Shown: piece after piece, positions 8,234 through 16,927 of the stretch
Position numbering within the stretch: position 1 is the first letter of the stretch
Layout of the letters: each line of letters begins with the position of its first letter
NCBI GenBank assembly: GCA_002841995.1
Contig: PHBS01000021.1
Location: 1-33,790, forward strand
Direction of reading: 5' to 3'
Length of the DNA stretch: 33,790 nt
Origin: Chloroflexi bacterium HGW-Chloroflexi-8
GTDB taxonomy: Bacteria; Chloroflexota; Anaerolineae; Anaerolineales; Anaerolineaceae
Translations under genes and position numbers: made by a program
Notes under the pieces: model-generated
Seen by the model: only the letters and a program-made list of their open reading frames with translations
What the model was told of the DNA's origin: nothing
Database searches by the model: none

Positions 8234-9088
8234 CTATCTTTCAGTTAAAATAAAATATCCTACTACACCAGATCCCGCATGGACAGATAATCCTGGCGTA
8301 AAATCAGCATAGATTACTTTCTCAGGGCATTCAAACAGACTCTTCATTTTAGCGTATAAATCTTCCGCACCGGACAGGTTATTAACATGAATCATTGCAA
8401 TCTGTTCGATCTTTTTATCTTTGATCGCTTCTTTCATCAATTCAAGTAACCGGATTTCAGCCTTTTTCTGAGTTCGAACTTTTTCAAGAAGCTCTAACTT
8501 TCCTTCTTTTGCAGTTAATATTGGTTTCACATTAAATGCATCCGCAAATCCAGCTGCTAATTTTCCTACCCTTCCTCCCATTGCAAGATACTTTAAGGTG
8601 GGAAGAACTGCAAAAACATGTAATCTTTCTCTAATACTGTTAATTAAGGCAAGGATTTCTTCTTTATTTCCACCGTCTCTTGCTTTTTTTGCTGCTTCCA
8701 ACACCATGATTCCTTGCCCAGCGCATAGCGTAAGTGAATCAATGATGGTTATATCGCGGTCTGGAAAGGATTCAGCAGCACTTAATGCGGCGTTATAAGT
8801 TGCACTAATTTTACTGGAGACAGTGATACAGATAATTGATTCTGCCCCGCTGGAAAAAGCACTTTGAAATGCTTGTTCAAAACTGCTTGGAGGTGGAGCC
8901 GATGTTGTTGGCAACTTGTTTTTTTTATCAATAATTTCGAATAACTCTAAATCATTGATTTCTCCAATTGCACTAAAGGTCTCGTCATCAAAATGGATTG
9001 AAATTGGTATTTGCTGTATCTTATATTTTTCAGCAAGTGGCATAGGAATACTGGAATCACTATCTGTGATTATTGCAATCTCTGTCAT
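8234..9088 (-). CDS. DegV family fatty-acid-binding protein (second copy)
   Basis: This is a second DegV/FakB-type lipid-binding protein, 284 residues from the chosen start. Motifs are IAIITDSDSSIPMP, PTTSAPPPSSFEQAF, TVSSKISATYNAALSAAE, KYLAMGGRVGKLAAGF, and a C-terminal TPGLSVHAGSGVVGYF. The usual SxxSGT has Ala for Gly here. The ORF track begins at a TTG three codons upstream, but an AAAAGG ribosome-binding site lies only 2 bases before that TTG and about 10 bases before the ATG, so the ATG is preferred. Sequence divergence from the first copy suggests a different lipid preference, which is inference. Confidence 0.9.
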   Translation of the reverse strand: MTEIAIITDSDSSIPMPLAEKYKIQQIPISIHFDDETFSAIGEINDLELFEIIDKKNKLPTTSAPPPSSFEQAFQSAFSSGAESIICITVSSKISATYNAALSAAESFPDRDITIIDSLTLCAGQGIMVLEAAKKARDGGNKEEILALINSIRERLHVFAVLPTLKYLAMGGRVGKLAAGFADAFNVKPILTAKEGKLELLEKVRTQKKAEIRLLELMKEAIKDKKIEQIAMIHVNNLSGAEDLYAKMKSLFECPEKVIYADFTPGLSVHAGSGVVGYFILTER

Positions 9089-9200
9089 GTTTAACAAACC
9101 TTTTGATAAGTAATGATTTTTAATAATAAATAAATTAATCTTTATGGTTATAACACATTTAATAAAATCTGGATGCTGAAATCAATTTGAACTATATTTT

Positions 9201-10427
9201 TTATTCTTCTTTGCGGATTAGCTGACGTCCAAACATCGAAAAATCCAATCCGGTTGGTTCCTGGAAGATTCTTAATCCAAAATTCTGTGCAGCTGAAACT
9301 AAATGATCAAAAATATCTGCCTGGATGTATTCATATTGTGTCCATTCAGTCGTCTTAGTGAATGCATAAATTTCAATTGGAAGGCCTGTTGGAGTCGGTG
9401 ACAACGATCTGACTAAAAATGGCATATTTTCATGAAAAATGTCTTCTCTATTCCGTAAATATGCAGAAATATACATTCGGAAAATTTCAATATTTGTAAT
9501 TTGAGGTCCATCCAGAGGGGAATCAAAATGGTCACTGTGTTCCTGCTGATAGGCTTTTAAATTGTTAATTTTCATTTCAATTTTGTCGCAGATCAGATCA
9601 ATTTTTCGAAATTCTTCAAGTTGGTCAGCCTCGCAAAACTTTATGCTGACCATATCAATTGAGAAAGATCGTTGGATTCTCCGCCCACCACTTTCTTGCA
9701 TACCACGCCAGTTTTTATAGGCAACATCAACAATTTTGTAAGTCGGGATAACCGTATAGGTCATGTCAAAATTGCGGATTTTGATTGTATGGAGATTAAC
9801 ATTTACAACATCCCCATCTGCGCCATAACTTGGTACTTCTATCCAATCACCTTCTTTTAATAAATCGTTGGCAACAATTTGAATACTGGCAACCAGTGAA
9901 AGGATGGTGTTTTGGAAAATAAGTAACAGAACCGCGGTTAAAGCCCCTAAGCCCGTTAATAATACCCAGGGTGATTGTCCAGTAAAAAGCGTTACGCTAA
10001 GGATGATTGACACAAAAATAAAAAATATCTTTGCCAGATCAAGGTAACTTTGGATGCTGACACCGTTATAATTTTTACTTTTTTCATAAAGATCGTTGAC
10101 AGCGTCCAAAATTGAATTAACTGTCAATAAGCCAAGCCAAAGAATTAAAAATAGACTGATTTTTGAAAGGACTACTTGAATTTCAGGAAAAAGTGCTGAA
10201 CTGGCATTTAGGATAATGAATGGTGCAAACCATGCCAGTCGATATGGTTTTAAATGAGAAACTAAAATATCATCTTTCTTGTTTGTCGATCTTTTTGTTA
10301 AATGAATAATTCCTCTTGCTACTACCTGCCTTGTAAACAAGAAAGCTACAAGACAAATGACTATCAGCCCTGTTATCGCTAATTGCGGGTTTGCACTGAC
10401 CCATTCCGATAGAATAAAATTTTCCAT
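9201..10427 (-). CDS. Mechanosensitive channel, MscS superfamily, YbdG-like
   Basis: MscS-type channels in the inner membrane open under tension to release solutes during hypo-osmotic shock. The 408-residue protein closely resembles the E. coli YbdG type in length and motif order. Hydrophobic spans lie near residues 17-35, 65-90, 85-105 and 130-150. The pore-lining and beta-domain region contains FTGQSPWVLLTGLGALTAV, NDLLKEGDWIEVPSYGADGDV and IKIRNFDMTYTVIPTYKIV. The C-terminal part has ESGGRRIQRSFSID and GLPIEIYAFTKTTEWTQYE. The track start is a TTG 10 codons upstream; the ATG chosen here has TTGGAG about 5 bases before it. It lies downstream of glnS but is separated by a strong terminator, so it is probably transcribed alone. 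Confidence 0.9.
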   Translation of the reverse strand: MENFILSEWVSANPQLAITGLIVICLVAFLFTRQVVARGIIHLTKRSTNKKDDILVSHLKPYRLAWFAPFIILNASSALFPEIQVVLSKISLFLILWLGLLTVNSILDAVNDLYEKSKNYNGVSIQSYLDLAKIFFIFVSIILSVTLFTGQSPWVLLTGLGALTAVLLLIFQNTILSLVASIQIVANDLLKEGDWIEVPSYGADGDVVNVNLHTIKIRNFDMTYTVIPTYKIVDVAYKNWRGMQESGGRRIQRSFSIDMVSIKFCEADQLEEFRKIDLICDKIEMKINNLKAYQQEHSDHFDSPLDGPQITNIEIFRMYISAYLRNREDIFHENMPFLVRSLSPTPTGLPIEIYAFTKTTEWTQYEYIQADIFDHLVSAAQNFGLRIFQEPTGLDFSMFGRQLIRKEE

Positions 10428-10543
10428 GAAAACTCCAAAAAAGATAGTTATTCTCAAATTAAATGTTAAATAAATATTATCCTTTTGTCTTGTGTGCGCA
10501 AATCAAGCTGTATAAGCTAATCATCTTCTTTTACTCAAATTAC

Positions 10544-10581
10544 AAAAAGACCTGCATATCACAGAAAATGCAGGTCTTTTT
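10544..10581 (-). terminator. Intrinsic terminator after glnS
   Basis: A perfect 14-base inverted repeat, AAAAAGACCTGCAT and ATGCAGGTCTTTTT, encloses a 10-base loop. It ends in a T-run on either strand and sits about 20 bases after the glnS stop. This is a textbook rho-independent terminator that insulates the mscS gene from glnS. Confidence 0.88.
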
Positions 10582-10602
10582 ATGAATTTTTTTCTATTTT
10601 AA

Positions 10603-12273
10603 CTATTGGTTCATCTTTGCCCAGGTGTCACGTAATCCGACTGTTTGATTAAATACGAGATGATCAGGTGAACTGTCAAGATCTGTGCAAAAATATCCCA
10701 ATCTTTCAAATTGGAAATGATCACCAGGTTTTGTACTGATTAGCGAAGGTTCAACTTTACATTTTTGGATGATTTTCAAGGAATCAGCGTTAAGATTATC
10801 CAAAAATGTCTTCCCTTCCTCAAAGTTATCCGGATCTGGTCGGTTGAACAATCGATCATAGATTCGTACTTCTGCATCCAGTGCTTTTGCTTCAGATACC
10901 CAGTGAATTGTGCCTTTAACTTTTCTTCCATCTGGGGAAAAACCACCACGTGTCAGAGGATCGTATGTGCAATGAACCTCGAGAATTTCACCATTTTGAT
11001 CTTTTACGAAGCCTGTGCATTTAACATAATATCCATACCGGAGTCGAACTTCCTGGCCAGGAGATAAACGGAAATATTTCCGGGTGGGTTCTTCCATGAA
11101 ATCATCTTTTTCGATAAACAAATTCTTTGAAAATGGAATTTTACGGGATCCAGCTGTTTCATCCTCAGGATTATTAACTGCTTCCAATTCTTCACATAAA
11201 TCGTCCGGATAATTATCGATAACCAATTTTAATGGATTGATAACACCCATGACTCTTGGGGCTATTTTATTTAAATGATCGCGTACGCAAAATTCTAAAA
11301 GTGATATATCTGCAATGCTTTCATTCTTTGCCACACCAGCTTTTTCAATAAAATTTAAAACTGCTTCCGGTGTATAACCTCTTCTTCGCATTCCAGTGAT
11401 TGTTGGCATGCGGGGGTCATCCCAGCCATTTACATAACCCTTTTCTACCAGAGTTTTTAAGAAACGCTTACTTAAAATTGTATAAGTCATGTTGAGACGG
11501 GAAAATTCGATTTGTCTGGGGTGAAAAATTCCTAGTTTTTCAATAAACCAATCGTAGAGCGGGCGATGGGCTTCATAAGCAAGATCGCATAAAGAATACG
11601 TTACCCCTTCCAGGGAATCTGATTGCCCATGGGCAAAATCATACATAGGGTAAATACACCATTTATCACCAGTTCTATGATGTGTCGCATGAAGAATTCT
11701 ATACATGACTGGATCACGCATGTTGATATTCCCCGAACTCATATCAATTTTTGCACGTAATACTCTTGTACCGTCAGGAAACTCGCCACTACTCATTCGA
11801 TGAAAGAGATCAAGGTTTTCTTCAATCGATCGATCTCGAAAAGGACTATTTTTCCCGGGTTCAGTTAACGTACCTCGATAAGACCGAATTTCTTCAGGAC
11901 TTAAATCATCAATATATGCATCACCTTGCTGTATAAGTTGAACTGCCCATTGATAAAGTTGATCGAAATAATCGGAAGCATAATATTCCCGATCTCCCCA
12001 ATCGAAACCCAACCAATGAATATCTTCTTTAATGGCATCCACAAATTCAATATCTTCTTTCACCGGATTGGTATCGTCATATCGAAGATTTGTTTTCCCA
12101 CCGAATTTTTGAGCAATTCCAAAATCGATGCTAATCGCTTTGGCATGACCAATATGCAGGTAACCGTTGGGCTCCGGTGGAAACCGGGTTGTAACTGTGT
12201 TGAATCGTCCATTTTTCAGGTCTTCTTCAACCGCTTCTATAATAAAATTTGTTGGGGCAGGTGCTTCACTCAT
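10603..12273 (-). CDS. glnS: Glutaminyl-tRNA synthetase
   Basis: GlnRS charges tRNA-Gln with glutamine in the cytoplasm. The protein has 556 residues, the usual bacterial length. The class I signature is present: [16 protein letters not shown] with HIGH at residues 40-43, then [29 protein letters not shown], and a KMSKS-equivalent ILSKRFL. The C-terminal anticodon-binding barrels include [14 protein letters not shown] and the ending [13 protein letters not shown]. The track start is a TTG that lies inside the ribosome-binding site (TTTGGAGAAACAAATG); the ATG 4 codons later is correct. A direct GlnRS suggests this organism does not depend only on GatCAB for Gln-tRNA, but gatCAB is not in the window, so that is not shown. 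Confidence 0.96.
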   Translation of the reverse strand: MSEAPAPTNFIIEAVEEDLKNGRFNTVTTRFPPEPNGYLHIGHAKAISIDFGIAQKFGGKTNLRYDDTNPVKEDIEFVDAIKEDIHWLGFDWGDREYYASDYFDQLYQWAVQLIQQGDAYIDDLSPEEIRSYRGTLTEPGKNSPFRDRSIEENLDLFHRMSSGEFPDGTRVLRAKIDMSSGNINMRDPVMYRILHATHHRTGDKWCIYPMYDFAHGQSDSLEGVTYSLCDLAYEAHRPLYDWFIEKLGIFHPRQIEFSRLNMTYTILSKRFLKTLVEKGYVNGWDDPRMPTITGMRRRGYTPEAVLNFIEKAGVAKNESIADISLLEFCVRDHLNKIAPRVMGVINPLKLVIDNYPDDLCEELEAVNNPEDETAGSRKIPFSKNLFIEKDDFMEEPTRKYFRLSPGQEVRLRYGYYVKCTGFVKDQNGEILEVHCTYDPLTRGGFSPDGRKVKGTIHWVSEAKALDAEVRIYDRLFNRPDPDNFEEGKTFLDNLNADSLKIIQKCKVEPSLISTKPGDHFQFERLGYFCTDLDSSPDHLVFNQTVGLRDTWAKMNQ

Positions 12274-12411
12274 TTGTTTCTCCAAATAGAAAGATATGCG
12301 TGTAAATTCTAACCTTTATTTTATAATGGTGCAACAGACATAAATTAATTATGATAATAAATATTCAAAGAAACTTGCAATTATAAAAACTCTTACTTAA
12401 TGAGGTGATTA

Positions 12412-13068
12412 ATGTCAAAAAACCAGCCTAAATTTGAGGACTGCTTGAATCATGAAAATTCAGTCATTTTCAACTCATTTAAAACTCCTTATCAAATTCA
12501 GGAATTCCTGGATAGTATTCCATATGTCGGTGAGGAATTGAACCGAAGTCCATTGCTTGTGATGCAAGACAGACAATGCCATTGCCTGGATGGAGGTTTA
12601 TTGGCAGCACTTGCTTTACGGAAAATCGGCTACTCAGCCCGGATTATAGATTTAGTTCCTGAACCAGGAATTGATGATGATCATGTCCTCGCAATTTTTA
12701 AAATCAATGGATTGTATGGTGCAGTTGCTAAAAGTAATTTTGTAGGATTACGTTTTCGGGAACCAGTCTATTCTAGTTTGCGGGAATTGGTCATGACATA
12801 TTTTGATGTTTTCTTCAATGTCGATGGGATTAAGACACTTCGTGGTTACACGCGCCCAATTAATTTGGATCTTTATGATCGATACAATTGGCAAACAGAG
12901 CTTTCGGGTGTTGATCAGGTTGTTGACCATCTATATGGTTTGAAAATGGTTTCAGTCATAAAACCTGCCACCATCAATTTGTTGAATAGGATGGATCCCA
13001 GATCTCTGGAAGCTGGCATGATGGGTGTCAACATGGACGGATTATATAAACCTGGCAAGGGGCATTAA
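12412..13068 (+). CDS. Transglutaminase-like (papain-fold) protein of unknown function
   Basis: I do not recognise a named family. The 218-residue protein has no signal peptide or membrane span. Its centre resembles a transglutaminase-like fold: RQCHCLDGGLLAALALRKIGYSA places Cys56/Cys58 at the start of a helix, and DDDHVLAIF places His91 on a following strand. Asn109 in AKSNFVG could be the third residue. GAGGTGATT lies just before the ATG. It is divergent from glnS; a TATAAT at 12322-12327 could be its promoter. It ends at a strong terminator and is convergent with etfA. It could be a cysteine protease, an amidase or an inactive fold, and nothing in the neighbourhood points to a substrate. 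Confidence 0.7.
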   Translation: MSKNQPKFEDCLNHENSVIFNSFKTPYQIQEFLDSIPYVGEELNRSPLLVMQDRQCHCLDGGLLAALALRKIGYSARIIDLVPEPGIDDDHVLAIFKINGLYGAVAKSNFVGLRFREPVYSSLRELVMTYFDVFFNVDGIKTLRGYTRPINLDLYDRYNWQTELSGVDQVVDHLYGLKMVSVIKPATINLLNRMDPRSLEAGMMGVNMDGLYKPGKGH

Positions 13069-13072
13069 ATAA

Positions 13073-13106
13073 AAAAAATGGCAGAAAAACGATCTTGCCA
13101 TTTTTT
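13073..13106. terminator. Bidirectional intrinsic terminator between the convergent genes
   Basis: AAAAAATGGCA (13073-13083) and TGCCATTTTTT (13096-13106) form an 11-base perfect stem with a 12-base loop and T-runs on both strands. It sits 4 bases after the orphan gene's stop and about 20 bases after the etfA stop on the other strand, so it can serve both transcripts. Confidence 0.8.
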
Positions 13107-13126
13107 ATCATCAACCAACAGTACGC

Positions 13127-14155
13127 TTATTTCTCTTTTCTGAATTTTATCCATTCCGGTATGATTTCATATAGATCTGCATGAACTCCATAATTCGCAA
13201 TCTTAAAGATTGGTGCATTTTCATCATTGTTGATTGCGATTATCAATTTACTTTTGTTCATTCCGATCGTATGTTGTATTGCACCGGAAATTCCACAAGC
13301 GATATAGATTTCTGGTTCAACCATTTTGCCTGTTTGACCAACTTGTAATTCATAAGGGGCATATCCTGAATCGACCAAAGAACGGCTGACTGCAACACTT
13401 CCTCCCAGGCAATTCGCTAGTTCTTGCAATAATTTCAACCCTTGATTTAGTTTCCATTGATCGGCTTCAATTTGTGACAAACCATTTGGAGGCTGTGCAG
13501 GACTATTTAATAAACCATGTCCACCTGCAACGATAATTCTTGCGTGTTCAATCGGGAGAATATTTTCGCATTCTTCAATGGAAAGGATTTTTATTTTTGA
13601 ATGGGTTTCTTCTATTTCAACATGAACAATTTCGGGGTCATGGTCTAATGAATCCTCCAATGGTTCAGAAAAAGCGTTGGTCTTGAACGAAAAAATGCCA
13701 CTGGCTGACTCAAATTTGTAAGCTTGTTTTGCTTTCCCTCCCAAAATCGTGCGGCTGAGGAAAAGGATATTGTCTTTAATTTGGATTGATTGAACTTGTG
13801 TGATTAAAGGTAAATTGAGAGCAATGCTACAACTGGCAGCTAGCTCAAGGTCAAAATGGGATTCAGAAAACAAAACGATTTGAGGGTTTATTGTTTTAAG
13901 AAAAAATGCTAAGGATTGAAATAATGAATTTATAAGAAGCGCTGTATAAGGAATATTTAAGACATTGATTTTCTCAAATTTGTAAGATTTTGCTTTTTCA
14001 AGTACTGAATTATCCAGGTTGCCAATGACAACCAGTTCCAAATTTGCAGATGAAAATGCTCTGATTTTTTGAGCAGCAGAGACAATTTGCCAATTTAATA
14101 AACCTGGATGTTCCGGTAGATTAATGATGAAGACCACGATTTTCTGTGAATTCAT
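13127..14155 (-). CDS. etfA: Electron transfer flavoprotein alpha subunit
   Basis: EtfA binds the redox-active FAD of the ETF dimer, which carries electrons from acyl-CoA dehydrogenases to a membrane acceptor. The 342-residue protein has a variable N-terminal domain (about 1-210) and a conserved C-terminal FAD domain. The latter shows GGSVAVSRSLVDSGYAPYE, then QVGQTGKMVEPEIYIACG, ISGAIQHTIGMNKS, IAINNDENAPIFKIANYG and VHADLYEIIPE. The start overlaps the etfB stop by four bases (ATGA), so the two subunits are co-translated. It is the last gene of the acyl-CoA dehydrogenase operon and is followed by the bidirectional terminator. Confidence 0.95.
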   Translation of the reverse strand: MNSQKIVVFIINLPEHPGLLNWQIVSAAQKIRAFSSANLELVVIGNLDNSVLEKAKSYKFEKINVLNIPYTALLINSLFQSLAFFLKTINPQIVLFSESHFDLELAASCSIALNLPLITQVQSIQIKDNILFLSRTILGGKAKQAYKFESASGIFSFKTNAFSEPLEDSLDHDPEIVHVEIEETHSKIKILSIEECENILPIEHARIIVAGGHGLLNSPAQPPNGLSQIEADQWKLNQGLKLLQELANCLGGSVAVSRSLVDSGYAPYELQVGQTGKMVEPEIYIACGISGAIQHTIGMNKSKLIIAINNDENAPIFKIANYGVHADLYEIIPEWIKFRKEK

Positions 14156-14919
14156 ACCCCTGCTTCCTTTATTTTTGCATCGAGCATGGAGACGATTTCC
14201 AGATTGTCATTCCCTCGAATCATCTCAGTATGAACATTTTTAACGGGTATTGTTGTGATATTAAAATCTGGATTCGCATATTTTTTTGGACCTATGTCTA
14301 AATCAGCTAAGGTCCAGATAATAATCGATGTTTTTGCGGCTTTTCTTGTTCCCAAAAAAGATGGAAAGCGTGGTTCAGCGAATTCTTTACTGACCGATAT
14401 CACTGCAGGTAGATTGACCGATGTCATTATTTTTTCCTGATCAATTCTAAAGGTAGAGATTATTTTTTCTGTATCTAACTCATCTATTGTCGTTATGGAA
14501 GGTAAATAGGGAAGGTCCATTATTTTGGCAACCAATGTCGCAGTCATCCCTGTTTCAAAATCAATGGATTTCTTTCCAAAACAGATCAGATCAGGATTGC
14601 CAACCTTTTTGAATGCCTTTGCCAGTATTTCTGCTATTTGGCTATTGTTGAGGTAAAAAGGATCAACGTCAACCCGGATCATGGTATCACAACCCATCGC
14701 AAAAGCATTTCGTAGCGATTTGTCGCTTTTTTCGTCACCTATGGTCAACACGATCAATTCAGCTTCTTGTTTTTCTTTTTGTAAAATAGCAGCTTCAAGA
14801 GCGAACTCATCCCAGGGATTCAAAATGTTTACACAATTTCCGATATTTTTTTGATTTTCCGTTATCTGGAAAGGTTGTGTGACATCAATGGCATTTTCAA
14901 TACAAATGACTATCCTCAT
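14152..14919 (-). CDS. etfB: Electron transfer flavoprotein beta subunit
   Basis: EtfB is the smaller ETF subunit and holds a nucleotide (AMP in classical ETFs, a second FAD in bifurcating ones). The 255-residue protein shows ILNPWDEFALEAAILQKEK, AMGCDTMIRVDVDP, CFGKKSIDFETGMTATLVA in the nucleotide-binding position, and a C-terminal recognition segment EFAEPRFPSFLGTRKAAK. The nucleotide loop differs from the classical GKQAIDDDxNQTG and from the bifurcating GRQAIDGDTAQVG forms I know, so the sequence alone does not tell me which class it is. The context with a membrane FeS oxidoreductase favours a non-bifurcating role. The ATG shares one base with the stop of the preceding gene (TAATG). Confidence 0.93.
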   Translation of the reverse strand: MRIVICIENAIDVTQPFQITENQKNIGNCVNILNPWDEFALEAAILQKEKQEAELIVLTIGDEKSDKSLRNAFAMGCDTMIRVDVDPFYLNNSQIAEILAKAFKKVGNPDLICFGKKSIDFETGMTATLVAKIMDLPYLPSITTIDELDTEKIISTFRIDQEKIMTSVNLPAVISVSKEFAEPRFPSFLGTRKAAKTSIIIWTLADLDIGPKKYANPDFNITTIPVKNVHTEMIRGNDNLEIVSMLDAKIKEAGV

Positions 14920-16925
14920 TAATTCTCCATTATGATATTTTCTATAAAATACTCTGATAAATCCTGAACTACAACGGACATCTCTGCTTTTTGATTCGCA
15001 TCCGACAACATTGATTTACAAAAAGGACAAGCGGTGATCAATTTTTTTGTGGAGACGGATGTTAATTGTTCAAAACGTATATCATTGATAGATTTTTCAG
15101 AATATTCTGGTTCTTTCCAGATCTGAGAACCTCCAGCGCCACAACACCAAGTTGCAGAATGATTAAAAGGTGAAGTGCTTATTTCGCAATTACTTTTTTC
15201 CAGAACTGAATATAACGAGTCACTTTTGTAATTGAAACGACTGAGATAACAGGGATCCTGAAAACTGATCCTCTCAGAGTTGAAATTTTTTCTCATGACC
15301 AACTTATTTTTATCAAGAAGTTCAAGAAGAAGCTCGCTTGAATGAATCACATCATAATTTCCCCCAAAATCAGAATATTCATTCTTTAGTACATGATAAC
15401 AATGCGCACAACTGGTCACAATCCTTTTGGGATTAATCTCATTCAGGATTTCAACATTTGCTGTGGCTAATTGGTAAAACAGGTCTTCTTTCCCTGCTCG
15501 CCTTGCTGAATCGCCTGTGCAGTTCTCCAGCTGACCCAGAACAGAGAAATTAATTTCTGCGTGATTCAATAAATTTAAAAAAGCTAAAGAAGATTTTTGA
15601 GCAAGCGAATCATAAGCACCTGCGCAACCGACCCACCAAAGTATATCCGGGTCGGGGTTTTGTTCAACTGTGCGTATTTGATGACCGGCTGCCCAGTCCA
15701 ACCTGTGAATGTTATGGATTCCCCAAGGGTTTGCATATCTTTCTAAATTCTTAAATAAGACCTGGAAAGACTTAGGATAACGATCCTGCATCAAAACCAG
15801 ATGTCGTCGTATCTGTAAAATGTCTGACAGAGGATCAATTCCAACTGGACAGACATTTACACATGCTCCACAGGTTGTACAATCCCAGACCGCCTTTTCG
15901 GTGATCGCAAATTCGGTCAAAGGCAAAGATTCGAAAGAACTGCTATTCATTCTGCCAAAATTCTGATTCAAATAATAGCGTTTATTGATCTCAAAGGCAG
16001 CAGGGGATAGTTCTGAACCGCTGTTGTAAGGTGGACAGACATTTTGACAACGGCAGCACATGATACAGGCGTAGGAATCCAAAATAGAAGAACTTTCCAA
16101 TTCTTCCAACCGAACTGCTCCAAAAAGCTCCTGTGTCTCATCTTCAAAATCGATTCTTTGTATTGCTGATAGTGTTTTCGTATCTTGCTTAAGCAGGTAG
16201 TTGATTGGAGCCAACATCAGATGAAAATGCTTTGAATAAGGGAAATATGGGATAAATAAAAATAATGATATTAAGGTTGACCAGCTAAATACTTTCCAAA
16301 AGAAAATGACAAATGGTGTTGGAATCCAGATTGAGGATATCGTATTGGTTATGGGAAGCCATAAATTATTTGGGATATATACAGCTTTTAGTGATTCAGC
16401 CAGTATTCTACTGGTAACGTGGATGAAGATCAGCGCGATGACAATCGCCGAATCCTGATTTATTTTTTTTCTGATATCGGGAATTAATTTTACATTTCCA
16501 CGAATCATCAAATCTTTGTGGAAGAATAATCTTCGCAATGAAAAATAAAATACTCCTGCAATAATCAACCCGCTAAAAATATCAGTCAACGGAAAAAGGA
16601 TTTTAGCGAACGGCGATGGGATTGTGAAGGTTGGAAAGAAACGATTAAGTAGGTCATAAATGTTAATGATCAGGAATATCAAAAATCCCCAAACAATCAT
16701 GATGTGAAACAAATTTGACCAGAAACGGGTTTTCCAAGTGGGGAGTAATAGGATGATCTTTTCAGTCAGGACCTTCCAGGTGCGATGGACTGTGATTTTA
16801 CTTAAGTTGTTTCTACCTCGTTTAATTGTTGCAAACAATATCTTATAAGATCGAATCCCTGAATAAAGCGTAAGGCCTAATAAGATAAAAAGAAACGATT
16901 TTTCGAAGGTAGAAAATTCAATCAT
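14919..16925 (-). CDS. Membrane FeS/cytochrome b oxidoreductase, ETF:menaquinone oxidoreductase (EMO) type
   Basis: This protein likely accepts electrons from ETF and reduces menaquinone at the membrane. The 668 residues carry an N-terminal NarI-like membrane domain with about six spans (near 10-30, 70-92, 110-130, 158-175, 200-220 and 215-232). Its histidines His74, His169, His243 and His245 are candidate heme b ligands. Two 4Fe-4S motifs follow: CIMCCRCQNVCPP (287-299) and CTTCGACVNVCPVG (349-362). Two CCG-type cysteine modules complete it: Cys469, Cys506 and Cys509, then Cys559, Cys594/595 and CPFC at 633-636, as in heterodisulfide reductase HdrB/HdrD. The fusion and the acd-etfBA context match the EMO family described in anaerobes and actinobacteria. 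It starts 2 bases after the acyl-CoA dehydrogenase stop. Confidence 0.9.
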   Translation of the reverse strand: MIEFSTFEKSFLFILLGLTLYSGIRSYKILFATIKRGRNNLSKITVHRTWKVLTEKIILLLPTWKTRFWSNLFHIMIVWGFLIFLIINIYDLLNRFFPTFTIPSPFAKILFPLTDIFSGLIIAGVFYFSLRRLFFHKDLMIRGNVKLIPDIRKKINQDSAIVIALIFIHVTSRILAESLKAVYIPNNLWLPITNTISSIWIPTPFVIFFWKVFSWSTLISLFLFIPYFPYSKHFHLMLAPINYLLKQDTKTLSAIQRIDFEDETQELFGAVRLEELESSSILDSYACIMCCRCQNVCPPYNSGSELSPAAFEINKRYYLNQNFGRMNSSSFESLPLTEFAITEKAVWDCTTCGACVNVCPVGIDPLSDILQIRRHLVLMQDRYPKSFQVLFKNLERYANPWGIHNIHRLDWAAGHQIRTVEQNPDPDILWWVGCAGAYDSLAQKSSLAFLNLLNHAEINFSVLGQLENCTGDSARRAGKEDLFYQLATANVEILNEINPKRIVTSCAHCYHVLKNEYSDFGGNYDVIHSSELLLELLDKNKLVMRKNFNSERISFQDPCYLSRFNYKSDSLYSVLEKSNCEISTSPFNHSATWCCGAGGSQIWKEPEYSEKSINDIRFEQLTSVSTKKLITACPFCKSMLSDANQKAEMSVVVQDLSEYFIENIIMEN

Positions 16926-16927
16926 TT

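Noticed and set aside
12283-12285. TTG start for glnS given by the ORF track
   Set aside because: The TTG lies within the ribosome-binding site of the ATG four codons downstream.
11926-12312. 128-residue plus-strand ORF
   Set aside because: It is antisense to the 5' part of glnS, including the HIGH motif region, and has no ribosome-binding site or domain.
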